Shown: positions 1-10,032, numbered from the stretch's first letter. The stretch is DNA of 64,000 nt from Oleiphilaceae bacterium (GCA_022447365.1 JAKVBL010000004.1:396872-460871), one strand, 5' to 3'. Notes: generated by a model from the sequence alone, not told the origin. Made by a program: numbers and translations.

Positions 1-111
1 CGTCTCAAGCTTATTCGATACACCCATGAATGGGCATAAACCGAGGAACTGCACGAGCACAAAGTTGTTGACCAAAATTGTGCTCACTAATATGAGTAGA
101 TATTCCGTCAT
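1..111 (-). CDS. rsxA: Electron transport complex subunit RsxA/RnfA (partial)
   Basis: The reverse strand opens with ATG at 111-109 and begins [16 protein letters not shown], followed by [16 protein letters not shown]. This is the characteristic first transmembrane segment of RsxA/RnfA, an inner-membrane subunit of the Rsx/Rnf complex that couples NADH and ferredoxin/flavodoxin redox chemistry to ion movement. Only 37 codons are in the window and the rest lies to the left. The gene follows metG by 21 bases on the same strand, an order seen in many gammaproteobacteria. Identification rests on the N-terminal segment only, but that segment is highly conserved. Confidence 0.88.
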   Translation of the reverse strand, partial: MTEYLLILVSTILVNNFVLVQFLGLCPFMGVSNKLET

Positions 112-132
112 GCTGCTTACTTCTCAGGCGTC

Positions 133-2166
133 TTACATAATTCGCATGCCAGGCTGAGCGCCTTCATGAGGTTCAAGAAGCCAAATGTCTTTGCCACCAG
201 GGCCAGCTGCTAGAACCATACCTTCAGACATACCGAACTTCATTTTTCTTGGTTTGAGGTTGGCAACCATCACCGTATGCTTACCAACGAGATCTTCAGG
301 CGCATAGGCAGACTTGATACCTGAGAACACTTGTTTTTCGGTGAAGCCTAAATCAAGCGTTAGCTTGAGTAGTTTTTTCGCACCATCAACGTGTTCAGCG
401 TTTTTGATAAGGGCTACGCGTAAATCAACTTTGGCGAAGTCATCAAACTCAATTTCGTCTGCAATCGGCTCGGCATTATTTTCTTGTTTGGCCGGCGCAT
501 CGTATTTCTTACCTAATTGCGCTTCGGCAGCTGCCGCTTCTTTTGAAGCCTCAAGCATAGAATCGATTTTAGGCATTTCGACACGTGTCATAAGTGGCTT
601 GAACTTCGTAATAGCATGCGCTGTCAGGAGAGTTTCTCGCGCATCCCACGATAATTCTGTATTAAGAAAGGCCTCTGATTTTTCACGCATGACAGGCAAA
701 ATTGGGCCAAGATACGTCATTAACTGGCGGAACATGTTGATGCCGTTGGAGCAGATCTCGTGCAGAAGCTCGCTCTGCTCAGGATCTTTTGCAACAACCC
801 ATGGTGCCTGTTCATCGATATATTGGTTTGCGATATCCGCAAGCTCCATAATTTTACGTACGGCTTTACCAAACTCTCGGCCTTCATAGAAATCAGCGAT
901 TTGATCACCGGCTTCGATGAATTGCTGCAGCAGCTCGTTGTTTGCTTGAGCAGCCAATTGTCCATCGAACTTTTTAGTGATAAATCCTGCGCAACGGCTC
1001 GCAATATTGACGACCTTGCCAACCAAATCCGAATTAACTCGCTGAGCAAAATCTTCGAGGTTTAAGTCGAGATCATCGACATTCGACGTTAATTTTGCCG
1101 CGAAGTAATAACGTAAGTACTCTGGATCTAGATGTTCAAGATAGGTGCTTGCTTTAATAAATGTCCCACGAGATTTCGACATTTTTTTGCCGTTAACAGT
1201 GACAAAACCGTGCGCATGAACGGCAGTAGGCGTTCTATAGTCAGCGCAGCTCAGCATTGCTGGCCAGAACAAAGCATGGAAGTTAATAATGTCTTTACCA
1301 ATAAAGTGGTATAGCTCTGTGATTGAGTCTTTCTTCCAATATTCGTCAAAATCCAGATCGTCACGACGATCACAGAGATTTTTGAAACTCGCCATGTAAC
1401 CGATCGGAGCATCTAGCCAAACGTAGAAGTACTTGCCTGGTTGCTCCGGAATTTCAAAACCGAAATATGGCGCATCACGCGAGATATCCCACTCTTGAAG
1501 TCCGGCATCTAACCATTCAGAAAGCTTATTTGCGATTTGATCTTGCAGCGTGCCACTGCGTGTCCATTCGCTTAAAAAGTCTTGGAATTCAGGAAGTTTG
1601 AAAAAGAAGTGTTCAGAGTCTTTTTCAATTGGTGTAGCACCAGAAATTACAGAAACAGGGTTGATCAACTCCATTGGTGAATAGGTTGCACTGCAGTTCT
1701 CGCAGTTATCACCATATTGATCTTCAGCGCCACATTTCGGGCAGGTTCCTTTAACAAAACGGTCTGCTAGGAACAGTTCTTTTTCAGGGTCGTATGCTTG
1801 CGTAATGCTACGACGGGCGATCTTTCCGTTTTTGTCTAGTGCGGTGTAGATTGATTCTGCGAGCGTTTGGTTTTCAGGTGAATGCGTTGAATAGTAGTTA
1901 TCAAAACCGACTGAAAATCCAGCAAAGTCGCGCTGGTGCTCTTGGTTGATGCGATCAATTAGTTGTTCTGGTGTAATGCCTTCTTTTTCGGCGCGTAACA
2001 TGATGGCAGTGCCATGCGCATCATCGGCACACACATAAGTACATTGTTCTCCGCGGCTCTTTTGAAAACGTACCCAAATATCCGTTTGAATATACTCAAG
2101 TAAATGGCCTAAGTGAATCGGGCCGTTCGCATAGGGTAGAGCACTAGTAACAAGAATTTTACGCAC
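133..2166 (-). CDS. metG: Methionyl-tRNA synthetase, long form
   Basis: This cytosolic class I synthetase charges initiator and elongator tRNA-Met. The HIGH-type motif HLGH is at residues 18-21, followed by a zinc-knuckle insertion with CPKC and CENC pairs near residues 140-158 and the KMSKS loop in the middle of the protein. The last hundred or so residues form the EMAP/Trbp111-type tRNA-binding domain (DLRVALI...GMSEGMVLA) found in the homodimeric long form. The length of 677 residues is normal. The start is GTG at 2166-2164 with a weak purine-rich site (GAGAG) upstream; no nearby in-frame ATG would fit better. It lies divergent from apbC and 21 bases before rsxA. Confidence 0.97.
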   Translation of the reverse strand: MRKILVTSALPYANGPIHLGHLLEYIQTDIWVRFQKSRGEQCTYVCADDAHGTAIMLRAEKEGITPEQLIDRINQEHQRDFAGFSVGFDNYYSTHSPENQTLAESIYTALDKNGKIARRSITQAYDPEKELFLADRFVKGTCPKCGAEDQYGDNCENCSATYSPMELINPVSVISGATPIEKDSEHFFFKLPEFQDFLSEWTRSGTLQDQIANKLSEWLDAGLQEWDISRDAPYFGFEIPEQPGKYFYVWLDAPIGYMASFKNLCDRRDDLDFDEYWKKDSITELYHFIGKDIINFHALFWPAMLSCADYRTPTAVHAHGFVTVNGKKMSKSRGTFIKASTYLEHLDPEYLRYYFAAKLTSNVDDLDLNLEDFAQRVNSDLVGKVVNIASRCAGFITKKFDGQLAAQANNELLQQFIEAGDQIADFYEGREFGKAVRKIMELADIANQYIDEQAPWVVAKDPEQSELLHEICSNGINMFRQLMTYLGPILPVMREKSEAFLNTELSWDARETLLTAHAITKFKPLMTRVEMPKIDSMLEASKEAAAAEAQLGKKYDAPAKQENNAEPIADEIEFDDFAKVDLRVALIKNAEHVDGAKKLLKLTLDLGFTEKQVFSGIKSAYAPEDLVGKHTVMVANLKPRKMKFGMSEGMVLAAGPGGKDIWLLEPHEGAQPGMRIM

Positions 2167-2397
2167 TGAATAAGTCTCTCAAACATTCAAAAGGAGGTTG
2201 TGATCGCACTGCTAAGCTGCATGAGCCTAGCACAGAAAAATGCGGCGCTATCATACCGATCTAAGCGATACTTTTCATCTTTCTTACGCTTATATGCTTA
2301 GATTCGCTTTATAAGCTTGAATTTTTTTTATCTGCCTCGATTTAGTGGAGGGGTGAAGCCAACTTTCAAGTCAGTGTTATGTATAAGGGGATAAGTT
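2167..2397. promoter_or_regulatory. Divergent metG/apbC intergenic region with GCTT-type repeats
   Basis: This 231-base region separates divergent metG and apbC and must hold both promoters. An 8-base perfect inverted repeat ATCTAAGC (2259-2266) / GCTTAGAT (2296-2303) is visible. The tetramer GCTT recurs at 2288, 2296, 2306 and 2315. A T-run follows at about 2322. I cannot assign -35/-10 boxes with confidence. Whether the repeat is an operator is inference. Confidence 0.4.
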
Positions 2398-3495
2398 ATG
2401 AGTCAGGTCAACGCTGAAGAATTAAAGGATGCGATTGCGCAATACATCGACCCTTATTTACAACAAAATTTGTATGACATTGGTGCAGTTAAATCGGTTG
2501 AGGAGATAGACGGAAAGGTCTCGGTTCGTATAGAACTGCCCTATGCAAGCTTAGGGTTACACGGCGCAGTGCAGCAACTGCTCAGTACTCAGATTGAATA
2601 TTTAGATGGGGTAGCGAGTGTAGATGTCCAAGTGGGACAACGCGTGCTTGCGCACGAGGCCCAGAATAACTTGCCGAGTTTAAGCAATGTTAAAAACATT
2701 ATTGCGGTTGCCTCTGGTAAAGGTGGGGTAGGTAAGAGTACTAGTGCTGTGAATCTAGCATTAGCGCTTGCACAGGAAGGTGCTAGTGTTGGCATCTTGG
2801 ATGCGGACATTTACGGCCCGAGTGTTGGCATGATGTTAGGCATTGCTGAAGATGCACGCCCAGAAACCTACGAAGATAAAATGTTTGTGCCGATCGAAGC
2901 GCATGGTATTCAGTCGATGTCCATGGCTTACCTTGTGACAGATAAAACTCCAGTTGTATGGCGAGGACCAATGGTAAGTGGCGCGCTGATGCAATTATTA
3001 ACGCAAACACGTTGGAACGATTTAGATTACCTGATCATTGATATGCCACCTGGAACGGGTGACATCCAGTTGACCTTGGCGCAAAAAGTACCCGTGACAG
3101 GATCGATTGTCGTAACGACGCCTCAAGATATAGCGTTGTTAGATTGTAAAAAAGGAATCGAAATGTTCCGCAAAGTGAACATTCCAGTCTTTGGCGTTAT
3201 TGAAAATATGAGTATGCATATTTGCAGTGCGTGTGGTCATCATGAACCATTATTTGGTGAAGGTGGTGGTCGACGCATTGCGGAAGCTTATGACACAACT
3301 GTGTTGGGTGAAATGCCTCTGCATCAAACCATTCGTGAACATATGGATGCTGGTGCTCCGACAGTGACAGCAGAACCAGACAGTGAAGTCGCTCTGCTAT
3401 ATAAAGACATTGCGCGAAAAGTTGGGGCCGAAATCTCGAAACAAACGCAAGATGCTAAAGGAAACTTCCCCGAAATTATTGTATCGACCGATTAA
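2398..3495 (+). CDS. apbC: Iron-sulfur cluster carrier ATPase ApbC/Mrp
   Basis: This Mrp/NBP35-family P-loop ATPase binds and transfers Fe-S clusters in the cytoplasm. Residues 1-90 form the DUF59/MIP18 domain. The deviant Walker A motif GKGGVGKST is at 107-115, the switch region DMPPGTGD at about 215-222, and the cluster-binding CSAC pair at C276 and C279. Length (365) is normal. A good ribosome site AAGGGG lies upstream of the ATG. The gene is divergent from metG, a common arrangement. Its stop codon overlaps the stop of the convergent GGDEF/EAL gene (TTAA at 3492-3495). Confidence 0.95.
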   Translation: MSQVNAEELKDAIAQYIDPYLQQNLYDIGAVKSVEEIDGKVSVRIELPYASLGLHGAVQQLLSTQIEYLDGVASVDVQVGQRVLAHEAQNNLPSLSNVKNIIAVASGKGGVGKSTSAVNLALALAQEGASVGILDADIYGPSVGMMLGIAEDARPETYEDKMFVPIEAHGIQSMSMAYLVTDKTPVVWRGPMVSGALMQLLTQTRWNDLDYLIIDMPPGTGDIQLTLAQKVPVTGSIVVTTPQDIALLDCKKGIEMFRKVNIPVFGVIENMSMHICSACGHHEPLFGEGGGRRIAEAYDTTVLGEMPLHQTIREHMDAGAPTVTAEPDSEVALLYKDIARKVGAEISKQTQDAKGNFPEIIVSTD

Positions 3496-5528
3496 TAGCT
3501 ACGAACGACACGTGGTGTTTTCAGCCATGTATCTAAAAACTCGGGAATATCATCAACGCCCAAGGGTTTTTCATAAATAAATCCTTGGGCGTAGTCGCAG
3601 CCTAATTGAATAAGTACGTCTTCTTGGCGACGAGACTCTACCCCTTCTGCTAATACTTCTATATTCAAGCTTTTAGCAAGCGTCACGATACTTTGCACTA
3701 ATGCGCGGTCAGAGCTGTGATTGATGATTTCGTGCACGAATAAGCGATCAATTTTGATCTTCGACAAAATATGACTGAACTTTTTGATGTAACCGAGTGA
3801 TGAGTAGCCTGTCCCAAAGTCATCAATACTGAAGCTGATACCAAGTTTCAGTAGTTCCTCCAAACCTTGTATTACGTTGTCATCGTAATTAAGAACCAGA
3901 CGTTCGGTTACTTCTAATTCGACCCACTCAAGCCCGCTTTCTTGGGCGAGATCGTTATGAATCCAAGGCATCATCTCACGATGATGGAAGTTCGTTGGGC
4001 TGAAGTTTACGGATAAATTGAAGGGTCGATCGAATTTGTCGCGCCAGATTTTGACTTGCTTTGATGCGGTCCTTAATACCCAGCGATCGAGATGGAATAT
4101 CAATCCAGTTTGTTCAGCAATGGGAATAAAAAGATCGGGTCTCACTTCTCCTAAGTCTTCATCTTCCCAGCGCAATAATGCCTCAAAGCCACTAATCGAC
4201 ATGTCTCTGAGATTAATCAGTGGCTGATAATAAATTTCGAGCTTTTCGTCGCGTAGCGCATTTTGGAGTTTGTTCTTGATCGTGTTTTTGAGCATGACGT
4301 CTTGCAACATGCTGGGTTCAAAAAAGGCGAAAGTATTACGTCCTGAGTTTTTGGCGTGATACATCGCGGTATCTGCTTTGCGAATCAATTCTTCTGTTGT
4401 TACACCATCATCAGGGAAAAACACTGTACCTAAACTACACCCGAGCTGCAGTTGTGCATTGTTATGCGCAAAGTTTTCACGAAATGAATGAATGATTGAT
4501 TCCGCAATATCTTCGGCTTCGCGCTTTGTATTGCAGGAGCATGTAGCGATGAATTCATCGCCCCCAAAACGCGCGACGTAGCCATTGTTATTATTGGCAA
4601 TAAGTTCTTTTAAACGTTTCGCACTTGCTTGAAGAACGCGGTCGCCAACACTGTGGCCTAGACTGTCATTCACTTCTTTGAATCCATCTAAGTCAATAAA
4701 GAATAAGGCTAAGCGATTTGCTCCTGTTTGTTTCGAGATTTTTTCCATTTCATTGGTGAGATGTTTTTCGATATGACGTCGATTAGGCAAATGAGTGAGA
4801 GCGTCATTACTTGCCTGATATTCCAATTGATTCTCATATGACTCGCGTGCTTGGCGGAATTCAATCGCTTGCTGCTGTGCCTGATTCAATGCCTGAACTA
4901 GATCGGTTAATTCATCGTTGATCGGGGAACGATTCAGCTTAATAGGCGTATATTGATTTTGTTTCGTTCGCTCTATATCTCGTGTGGCGGTACTAATTGT
5001 GACCAAGTGATCGGTCACAAGTCGACGAACGATGATTTGAAGAAAGCATGCGAATAAGCCGATAAAAATTGCGGCTGCGATGCCTAGCAGTTTAATTCTG
5101 TCGACAAACTCGTGGTTTAAATAGGTATTGCTTGTTTGTACTTGAAGGGTGCCTAGGTATTGTTGTTCGTAGTAAAGGACTTGCTCAAGGTCGGCGTCAG
5201 TATCTTCAAAATTACCTGAACGTTTTGCAAAACCATTTTCGTCTGTTAATTGAACTCCGGTAATTGCTGGAGATCTAGAGAAACCATCAAGAAGTGTTTG
5301 AACGCCTTCATCGTCGACATTCCATAAATTGCGTTCTAATTGCGCTTTGATTGCGCCGACGGCTTCTTTACTGCTACTTTGGATTTTTTCGGTATGTATT
5401 CGGTTTTCGTATTCAATGAGGGTGATGAAGACGGCGAGTGTGAAAATTAAACCGATGGAAATGAAGTACCACGCTAAACGGTCACCTAGCTTTTGAGGGC
5501 GTAGTAGTTTGATGCCTTTTTTGTCCAT
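3492..5528 (-). CDS. Membrane-bound GGDEF/EAL c-di-GMP enzyme
   Basis: I place the start at ATG 5528 (678 residues). AAAGG lies seven bases upstream, whereas upstream GTG and ATG codons would add a non-hydrophobic tail and have poorer sites. From this start: TM1 at about 19-39, a periplasmic sensor of about 105 residues, TM2 at about 146-168, a HAMP-like linker, GGDEF (intact GGDEF at 322-326) and EAL (EAL at 449-451). The EAL domain keeps the usual metal and catalytic residues (TERL, DDFG, KID, AEGVES), so phosphodiesterase activity is likely. No RxxD inhibitory site precedes GGDEF. Whether it is a net cyclase or phosphodiesterase cannot be told from sequence. Confidence 0.9.
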   Translation of the reverse strand: MDKKGIKLLRPQKLGDRLAWYFISIGLIFTLAVFITLIEYENRIHTEKIQSSSKEAVGAIKAQLERNLWNVDDEGVQTLLDGFSRSPAITGVQLTDENGFAKRSGNFEDTDADLEQVLYYEQQYLGTLQVQTSNTYLNHEFVDRIKLLGIAAAIFIGLFACFLQIIVRRLVTDHLVTISTATRDIERTKQNQYTPIKLNRSPINDELTDLVQALNQAQQQAIEFRQARESYENQLEYQASNDALTHLPNRRHIEKHLTNEMEKISKQTGANRLALFFIDLDGFKEVNDSLGHSVGDRVLQASAKRLKELIANNNNGYVARFGGDEFIATCSCNTKREAEDIAESIIHSFRENFAHNNAQLQLGCSLGTVFFPDDGVTTEELIRKADTAMYHAKNSGRNTFAFFEPSMLQDVMLKNTIKNKLQNALRDEKLEIYYQPLINLRDMSISGFEALLRWEDEDLGEVRPDLFIPIAEQTGLIFHLDRWVLRTASKQVKIWRDKFDRPFNLSVNFSPTNFHHREMMPWIHNDLAQESGLEWVELEVTERLVLNYDDNVIQGLEELLKLGISFSIDDFGTGYSSLGYIKKFSHILSKIKIDRLFVHEIINHSSDRALVQSIVTLAKSLNIEVLAEGVESRRQEDVLIQLGCDYAQGFIYEKPLGVDDIPEFLDTWLKTPRVVRSY

Positions 5529-5696
5529 AATATCGCCTTTGGCATGAGCATTGACGTTTCTCGAATACATCCTGTTCCGAATCACTGATTATTGCGCGTT
5601 TTTTGAGCAAGTTCCAGTTTTGTGCACGGCGGGAGTCTTTTTTCTCGCATGCTCTCGCTGTATGATTGCTCGCAATTTGAATAGTGGGGAAAACCG

Positions 5697-6263
5697 ATGG
5701 CGATAAAGTCTGATAAGTGGATTCGTCGAATGGCTGAGCAAGAGGGCATGATTGAACCTTTTGAGCCGAGACAAGTACGTGAAGGAAATGATGGGCGTAT
5801 CATTTCTTATGGCACATCTAGCTACGGGTATGATGTACGTTGCTCGAGCGAATTTAAGATCTTTACGAACGTACATTCTGCAACGGTAGATCCGAAGAAT
5901 TTCGATGAAACGAGCTTTGTTGATATCGATAGTGACGTTTGTATTATCCCTCCGAACTCTTTTGCATTAGCGCGTACCGTGGAATATTTTCGTATTCCAA
6001 GAAGCGTGCTGACTGTTTGTCTTGGCAAATCAACGTACGCACGTTGTGGCATTATCGTAAATGTCACGCCTTTGGAGCCAGAATGGGAAGGGCATGTAAC
6101 GCTTGAGTTTTCGAACACTACGAATTTGCCTGCAAAAATTTATGCAAACGAAGGCGTTGCACAAATGTTGTTCTTTGAGTCGGACGAAGTGTGTGAGACT
6201 AGCTATCGTGATCGCGGTGGTAAGTATCAAGGCCAGACTGGGGTGACCTTGCCGAAAACCTAA
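5697..6263 (+). CDS. dcd: dCTP deaminase
   Basis: The enzyme deaminates dCTP to dUTP, feeding dTMP synthesis. The 188-residue length is standard for the mono-functional proteobacterial trimeric enzyme. Recognisable segments are [12 protein letters not shown] at about 39-50, the [19 protein letters not shown] core around residues 117-135, and the C-terminal [14 protein letters not shown] tail that closes over the nucleotide. The ATG has a GGGGA site six bases upstream. A strong bidirectional hairpin terminator follows at 6287-6314, so the gene appears to be transcribed alone. Confidence 0.96.
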   Translation: MAIKSDKWIRRMAEQEGMIEPFEPRQVREGNDGRIISYGTSSYGYDVRCSSEFKIFTNVHSATVDPKNFDETSFVDIDSDVCIIPPNSFALARTVEYFRIPRSVLTVCLGKSTYARCGIIVNVTPLEPEWEGHVTLEFSNTTNLPAKIYANEGVAQMLFFESDEVCETSYRDRGGKYQGQTGVTLPKT

Positions 6264-6286
6264 GTCAAATGAGAGCTTAGATTCAA

Positions 6287-6314
6287 AAAAGGGAGTGTAA
6301 TAACGCTCCCTTTT
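6287..6314. terminator. Bidirectional terminator between dcd and metY
   Basis: A 12-base-pair stem is formed by AAAAGGGAGTGT (6287-6298) and ACGCTCCCTTTT (6303-6314), with one G-U pair and an AATA loop. Runs of A before and T after it let it act for both convergent genes. Confidence 0.85.
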
Positions 6315-6345
6315 CGTTTCTAAAGTTTGGTATTAAGCAATCGAG

Positions 6346-7617
6346 TTATGCTTGCTCGAGCGCCTGATCTATATCGGCGATAATATCGTCAATATGTTCT
6401 ATCCCTACAGAAATTCGTACTAGATCTTCACTCACTCCTGCCGCAGCTAGTTCTTCTGCATCAAGTTGACGGTGAGTCGTTGAAGCTGGATGACAAGCAA
6501 GAGATTTCGCATCGCCAATATTTACGAGGCGAAGAATCATCTGCAAGGCATCGATAAATCGTGTACCGGCTTCTTTGCCTCCTTTGATGCCAAAGCTGAG
6601 TATGCCTGAGGCGCGTCCGCCACATAAGGTTTTACAGTTTTCATAGTAAGGACTGGTCGGCAAACCTGCATAGTTAACCCAAGTTACTTTGGGATGGCTT
6701 GCAAGATGTTCAGCCACACGCTCGGCATTGTTGCAGTGACGTTCCATACGAAGGCCTAAGGTCTCCAAGCCCTGGAGAATCAAGAAGGCATTATGCGGCG
6801 ATAATGCGGCACCGGTATTACGAAGAGGAACGACGCGACAGCGGCCAATAAAGGCAGCAGGACCCATTGCCTCGGTATAGACCACACCATGGTATGACGG
6901 ATCAGGTTCATTAAATAGAGGGAAGCGCTCTTTGTTTGCCGCCCAATCAAAATTCCCTGAGTCAACAATGGCGCCACCGATCGCTAGGCCGTGGCCGCCA
7001 ATGTATTTTGTTAGAGAGTGAACAACGATATCGGCGCCAAGTTTGAAAGGCTGGCAGATGTAAGGTGTTGCAACGGTATTGTCGACGATAACTGGAATGC
7101 CATGACGATGCGCTATCTCAGATAGCTTTTTGATATCAACAATGTTGCCGGCGGGATTTCCAATCGATTCACAGAACAGTGCGCGAGTTTTATCATCAAT
7201 CAAGGATTCCATTTTCTCGAAATCTCGATGGTCACACATTTTTACTTCTATTCCTTGTTGCGGAAAAGTATGAGCAAACAGATTGTAAGTGCCACCATAT
7301 AATTGACTCGTGCTCACTATGTTATCTCCAGCACGAGTTAAGCATTGAATAGAGTATGTGATGGCCGACATGCCAGATGAAACCGCCAACGCACCGATGC
7401 CACCCTCCATTTCCGCGATTCGTTGCTCTAACACGCCTGTGGTTGGGTTCATGATTCGCGTATAGATATTCCCGGGTACTTTCAGGTCAAACAGATCTGC
7501 GCCGTGTTGGGTGTTGTCGAAGGTAAATGATGTGGTTTGATAGATCGGTACAGCAGCAGATTTGGTAGTAGCTTCGGATTCGTAGCCATGATGTAATGCT
7601 AGTGATTCTAATTTCAT
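6346..7617 (-). CDS. metY: O-acetylhomoserine sulfhydrylase (aminocarboxypropyltransferase)
   Basis: This PLP enzyme of the Cys/Met metabolism family makes homocysteine directly from O-acetylhomoserine and sulfide in methionine biosynthesis. The PLP-binding lysine is K204 in SLTKYIGGHG. SSGMSAI near residue 81 and VDNTVATPY at 178-186 are typical. The length of 423 and long insertions favour the O-acetylhomoserine branch over MetB or MetC. The ATG is preceded by AGAGAG. A promoter with near-consensus spacing lies upstream (7663-7691). No S-box or other riboswitch structure was recognised in the leader. Confidence 0.93.
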   Translation of the reverse strand: MKLESLALHHGYESEATTKSAAVPIYQTTSFTFDNTQHGADLFDLKVPGNIYTRIMNPTTGVLEQRIAEMEGGIGALAVSSGMSAITYSIQCLTRAGDNIVSTSQLYGGTYNLFAHTFPQQGIEVKMCDHRDFEKMESLIDDKTRALFCESIGNPAGNIVDIKKLSEIAHRHGIPVIVDNTVATPYICQPFKLGADIVVHSLTKYIGGHGLAIGGAIVDSGNFDWAANKERFPLFNEPDPSYHGVVYTEAMGPAAFIGRCRVVPLRNTGAALSPHNAFLILQGLETLGLRMERHCNNAERVAEHLASHPKVTWVNYAGLPTSPYYENCKTLCGGRASGILSFGIKGGKEAGTRFIDALQMILRLVNIGDAKSLACHPASTTHRQLDAEELAAAGVSEDLVRISVGIEHIDDIIADIDQALEQA

Positions 7618-7662
7618 TGTTACTCTCTTTATTCTCTTGATGAAGCGATTTTCAACTTCTTT

Positions 7663-7691
7663 TTATAATGGCTTTTTATGCAGCATTGCAA
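7663..7691 (-). promoter_or_regulatory. Candidate sigma-70 promoter for metY
   Basis: On the reverse strand TTGCAA (7691-7686) and TTATAA (7668-7663) are 17 bases apart and lie about 50 bases before the metY ATG. Both hexamers are close to the -35 and -10 consensus. The call is by pattern only. Confidence 0.5.
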
Positions 7692-7739
7692 TAGACATGT
7701 GCCGCGTATTGGTAAAGTTTTGTTTAGGAACAAACAACT

Positions 7740-8357
7740 ATGAACCCTAAAAAATTAATGAAATCGGTAAAGGCTTTGTCTGGATGGAGAGAGACGGCTT
7801 TTCTATTGGCTCTGGTAGAGCGCTCTTTACCAAATATTCGTTTGTTTTTAGAGAGTACTGATCGTCTCGATGTTGATCCTGAATTTTTTCCTAAGGGCTT
7901 TTCCTCTTTACTTGATTCGAGTTGGCAGTCTGGAGTCATGGCGCCCAATGATGAAAGTTTGGTCTTGTGCCTTGATACGGTGGCCGCGCACTTTGTCGAA
8001 GATGCAGAAACTGCATTCGGAGCCATTCCTTGCAATCTTGGCTTAAGTCTATGGGAGCTCGCGCTTCTCTCTGCTTTGAATCGAGATAAGAAGAGAGCAG
8101 AGGAAGGTAGTCAATTATCTATTACGAGCGTGACAGAGTTTCTCGAATTCTCTGAAGGCGAAGGCTTAGATGAAAATGATTTGATTCGTCTTTTTGAGAA
8201 GCATGATTTGATGGCGAGAGAGTTTTCTTTTCAGCAGGAGTTATGCGACATACTGCGCAGCGCCGATAAACTTTCAAAAGATCTGATGATACAAATTCGA
8301 ACTTTGGCTCATGATGACGGTGTTAGTAATTTGGGTATTAGTCTGGAAGAGGAATAG
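7740..8357 (+). CDS. YjaG-like DUF416 family protein
   Basis: This 205-residue cytoplasmic protein resembles E. coli YjaG (DUF416): an opening GWRETAFLLALVERSLPN that matches the family's Trp-containing start, an all-helical body, and an ending with ...LAHDDGVSNLGISLEEE similar to YjaG's C-terminus. The family has no firmly established biochemical role that I can state. The ATG is preceded by TTTAGGAAC, a usable ribosome site. The gene is six bases upstream of the TraB/GumN gene, so the two probably share a transcript. No membrane segments or catalytic motif are visible. Confidence 0.8.
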   Translation: MNPKKLMKSVKALSGWRETAFLLALVERSLPNIRLFLESTDRLDVDPEFFPKGFSSLLDSSWQSGVMAPNDESLVLCLDTVAAHFVEDAETAFGAIPCNLGLSLWELALLSALNRDKKRAEEGSQLSITSVTEFLEFSEGEGLDENDLIRLFEKHDLMAREFSFQQELCDILRSADKLSKDLMIQIRTLAHDDGVSNLGISLEEE

Positions 8358-8363
8358 CCAGTT

Positions 8364-9251
8364 ATGAAAGCGCCTTTGTTGGCTTTGATTGTTCTCGTCT
8401 TTTCTTGCTCTGTTCTGGCGCGAGAGTCTTATGTTGGTTTGAGCTGGGATGTAAAAAAAGACTCTGACAAGTATGCAAGTGCTTACTTGATAGGGGCGGT
8501 TCACATGGCAAATAGCAGCTTTTATCCATTCGACAAGAAGATTCTTGATCGTTTTACAAAGTCAGATGTTCTCTTGGTGGAAGCGGATGAAAGTCGCGTT
8601 TCAGAGGCTGATATGAATGCATTGATGTCAAAATATGCTCTATATCCAGAAGGCGTGCATTATCGCGATGAACTTTCTGCACCCTTGGTTGAACGTATTG
8701 AAATGATGTTTCGTGCTTTGGGTATCAGTGAACCTGACGCTTTGTTTGGATCATACCGGCCTGGTTTTCTTGGACTGAGCTTAGCCGCTCTCCAAGCTCA
8801 GTCGCTCGGCTATGAAGCGAGTTATGGCATTGACCGTTATTTCCTTGATCGAGCGCAGTATAAAAAACCGGTCGAAGAGTTAGAGGGGCTTGCCTTTCAA
8901 ATGGAATTGCTTGAACACTTACCGATAAATGAAGCAGTGTTTGGGCAATCATTACTCGCGATGGCGGACTACCAAGAACAATGGCAAGCGATAGAAGCGG
9001 CATGGAAAAACTCGGATGGAGTTGCTCTTTATAACATGGTTATTGCTGAACCAATGCGTGATTTTCCCGAATTGAAACCTTATTTTGAAAAACTGTTTTT
9101 TGAGCGAAATCGCACGATGGCCGATAAAATTGTTGCATGTATGCAAACGCGTGTGTGTTTCGTTGTGGTGGGCGCTGGCCACTTAGATGGGCCAGCAGGT
9201 GTTGTTGAGTTGTTGCGTGAACGAGGACTATCGCTTACGCAACTTCAGTAG
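8364..9251 (+). CDS. TraB/GumN family exported protein
   Basis: A signal peptide of about 19 residues (MKAPLLALIVLVFSCSVLA) precedes a domain of the TraB/GumN type, related to TIKI/erythromycin-esterase-like metalloproteases. The family hallmarks are present: a GAVHMA segment soon after the N-terminus, VLLVEADES further on, and the C-terminal VVVGAGHLDGPAGV box. Length (295) is typical. It likely sits in the periplasm or at the envelope. Its substrate is unknown. The last 17 bases overlap the end of the convergent GGDEF gene. Confidence 0.85.
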   Translation: MKAPLLALIVLVFSCSVLARESYVGLSWDVKKDSDKYASAYLIGAVHMANSSFYPFDKKILDRFTKSDVLLVEADESRVSEADMNALMSKYALYPEGVHYRDELSAPLVERIEMMFRALGISEPDALFGSYRPGFLGLSLAALQAQSLGYEASYGIDRYFLDRAQYKKPVEELEGLAFQMELLEHLPINEAVFGQSLLAMADYQEQWQAIEAAWKNSDGVALYNMVIAEPMRDFPELKPYFEKLFFERNRTMADKIVACMQTRVCFVVVGAGHLDGPAGVVELLRERGLSLTQLQ

Positions 9252-10032
9252 CTCTGGAGCTAGTGCTTTCATCGTGGATGAAGGTCAGGTCGCGACCGTG
9301 TTTCTTAGCTTGGTATAGTGCTTTGTCGGCGCGTTCATATAGCTGCCATTTAGTAAGAACATTTGGACTTGCTTGAGCAATACCAAATGAGGCGCTGATT
9401 CGAATTTCCTCTCCATTCCATTGAAGACGTAGTTCTTTGATCCTTTTTCTTAAACGTTCTGCTAACTGAAAGGCTTCGTTAGACTGAGAATTACAGACAA
9501 TAATGCAGACTTCCTCGCCCCCAATGCGTGCGGTAATCTCACCCGTTCGTAAATTATCAAGTATGAGTTTAGAAACTTCTTTAAGAACCATGTCGCCGGC
9601 TTGATGACCCCAAGTATCGTTGACACGTTTGAAATGATCTAAGTCTATTTGAATTAAAGACATTGGTGTGTTGTAGCGTTGATAGCGCTCGAACTCTTGA
9701 TCGAGCCGAGTTTGGAAATAACGTTTGTTATACAAGCCGGTCAGACCATCGCTTAATGCTAGGTCTGTCATTGTTTGTTCACGTTTTCCAATGATGTAAC
9801 CAAACCCCGCGAAAACGATTGCGCTCATGCATGTAATGTAGCCATACAAAAGAATATCGAACGAGACATTAGAGAAAGGGTTTCGACCTGCTATCCATTG
9901 TAAAACAACCCATCCGATTGGGAACATGATTGCTAAGCCGATGCCATAACATGCGCGTAAAGTCGGAAGGGAAAAGTGCCGCATGAGCGTGCTGTTCGCA
10001 AATTGAATGGAACGGTTTTGGATTATTGTCAT
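9235..10032 (-). CDS. Membrane GGDEF-domain diguanylate cyclase
   Basis: This 265-residue protein has two predicted transmembrane helices (about 28-48 and 60-82) and a single C-terminal GGDEF domain. The signature reads GGEEV at 171-175 rather than GGEEF. The catalytic G-G-E-E positions are intact and upstream IDLDHFKRVND is canonical, so cyclase activity is plausible. No RxxD product-inhibition site precedes the signature (RTGE is there instead). There is no periplasmic sensor of any size. The start ATG at 10032 has GGAGG some ten bases upstream. The gene stands alone, convergent with the TraB/GumN gene. Confidence 0.88.
   Translation of the reverse strand: MTIIQNRSIQFANSTLMRHFSLPTLRACYGIGLAIMFPIGWVVLQWIAGRNPFSNVSFDILLYGYITCMSAIVFAGFGYIIGKREQTMTDLALSDGLTGLYNKRYFQTRLDQEFERYQRYNTPMSLIQIDLDHFKRVNDTWGHQAGDMVLKEVSKLILDNLRTGEITARIGGEEVCIIVCNSQSNEAFQLAERLRKRIKELRLQWNGEEIRISASFGIAQASPNVLTKWQLYERADKALYQAKKHGRDLTFIHDESTSSRATEVA

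Noticed and set aside
314..889. 191-codon forward open frame inside metG
   Set aside because: It lies antisense to a certain gene and has Ser/Ala-rich composition typical of a shadow frame.
7618..7739. Possible SAM riboswitch before metY
   Set aside because: No recognisable S-box or SAM-II core. The region is explained by a simple promoter with 17-base spacing.
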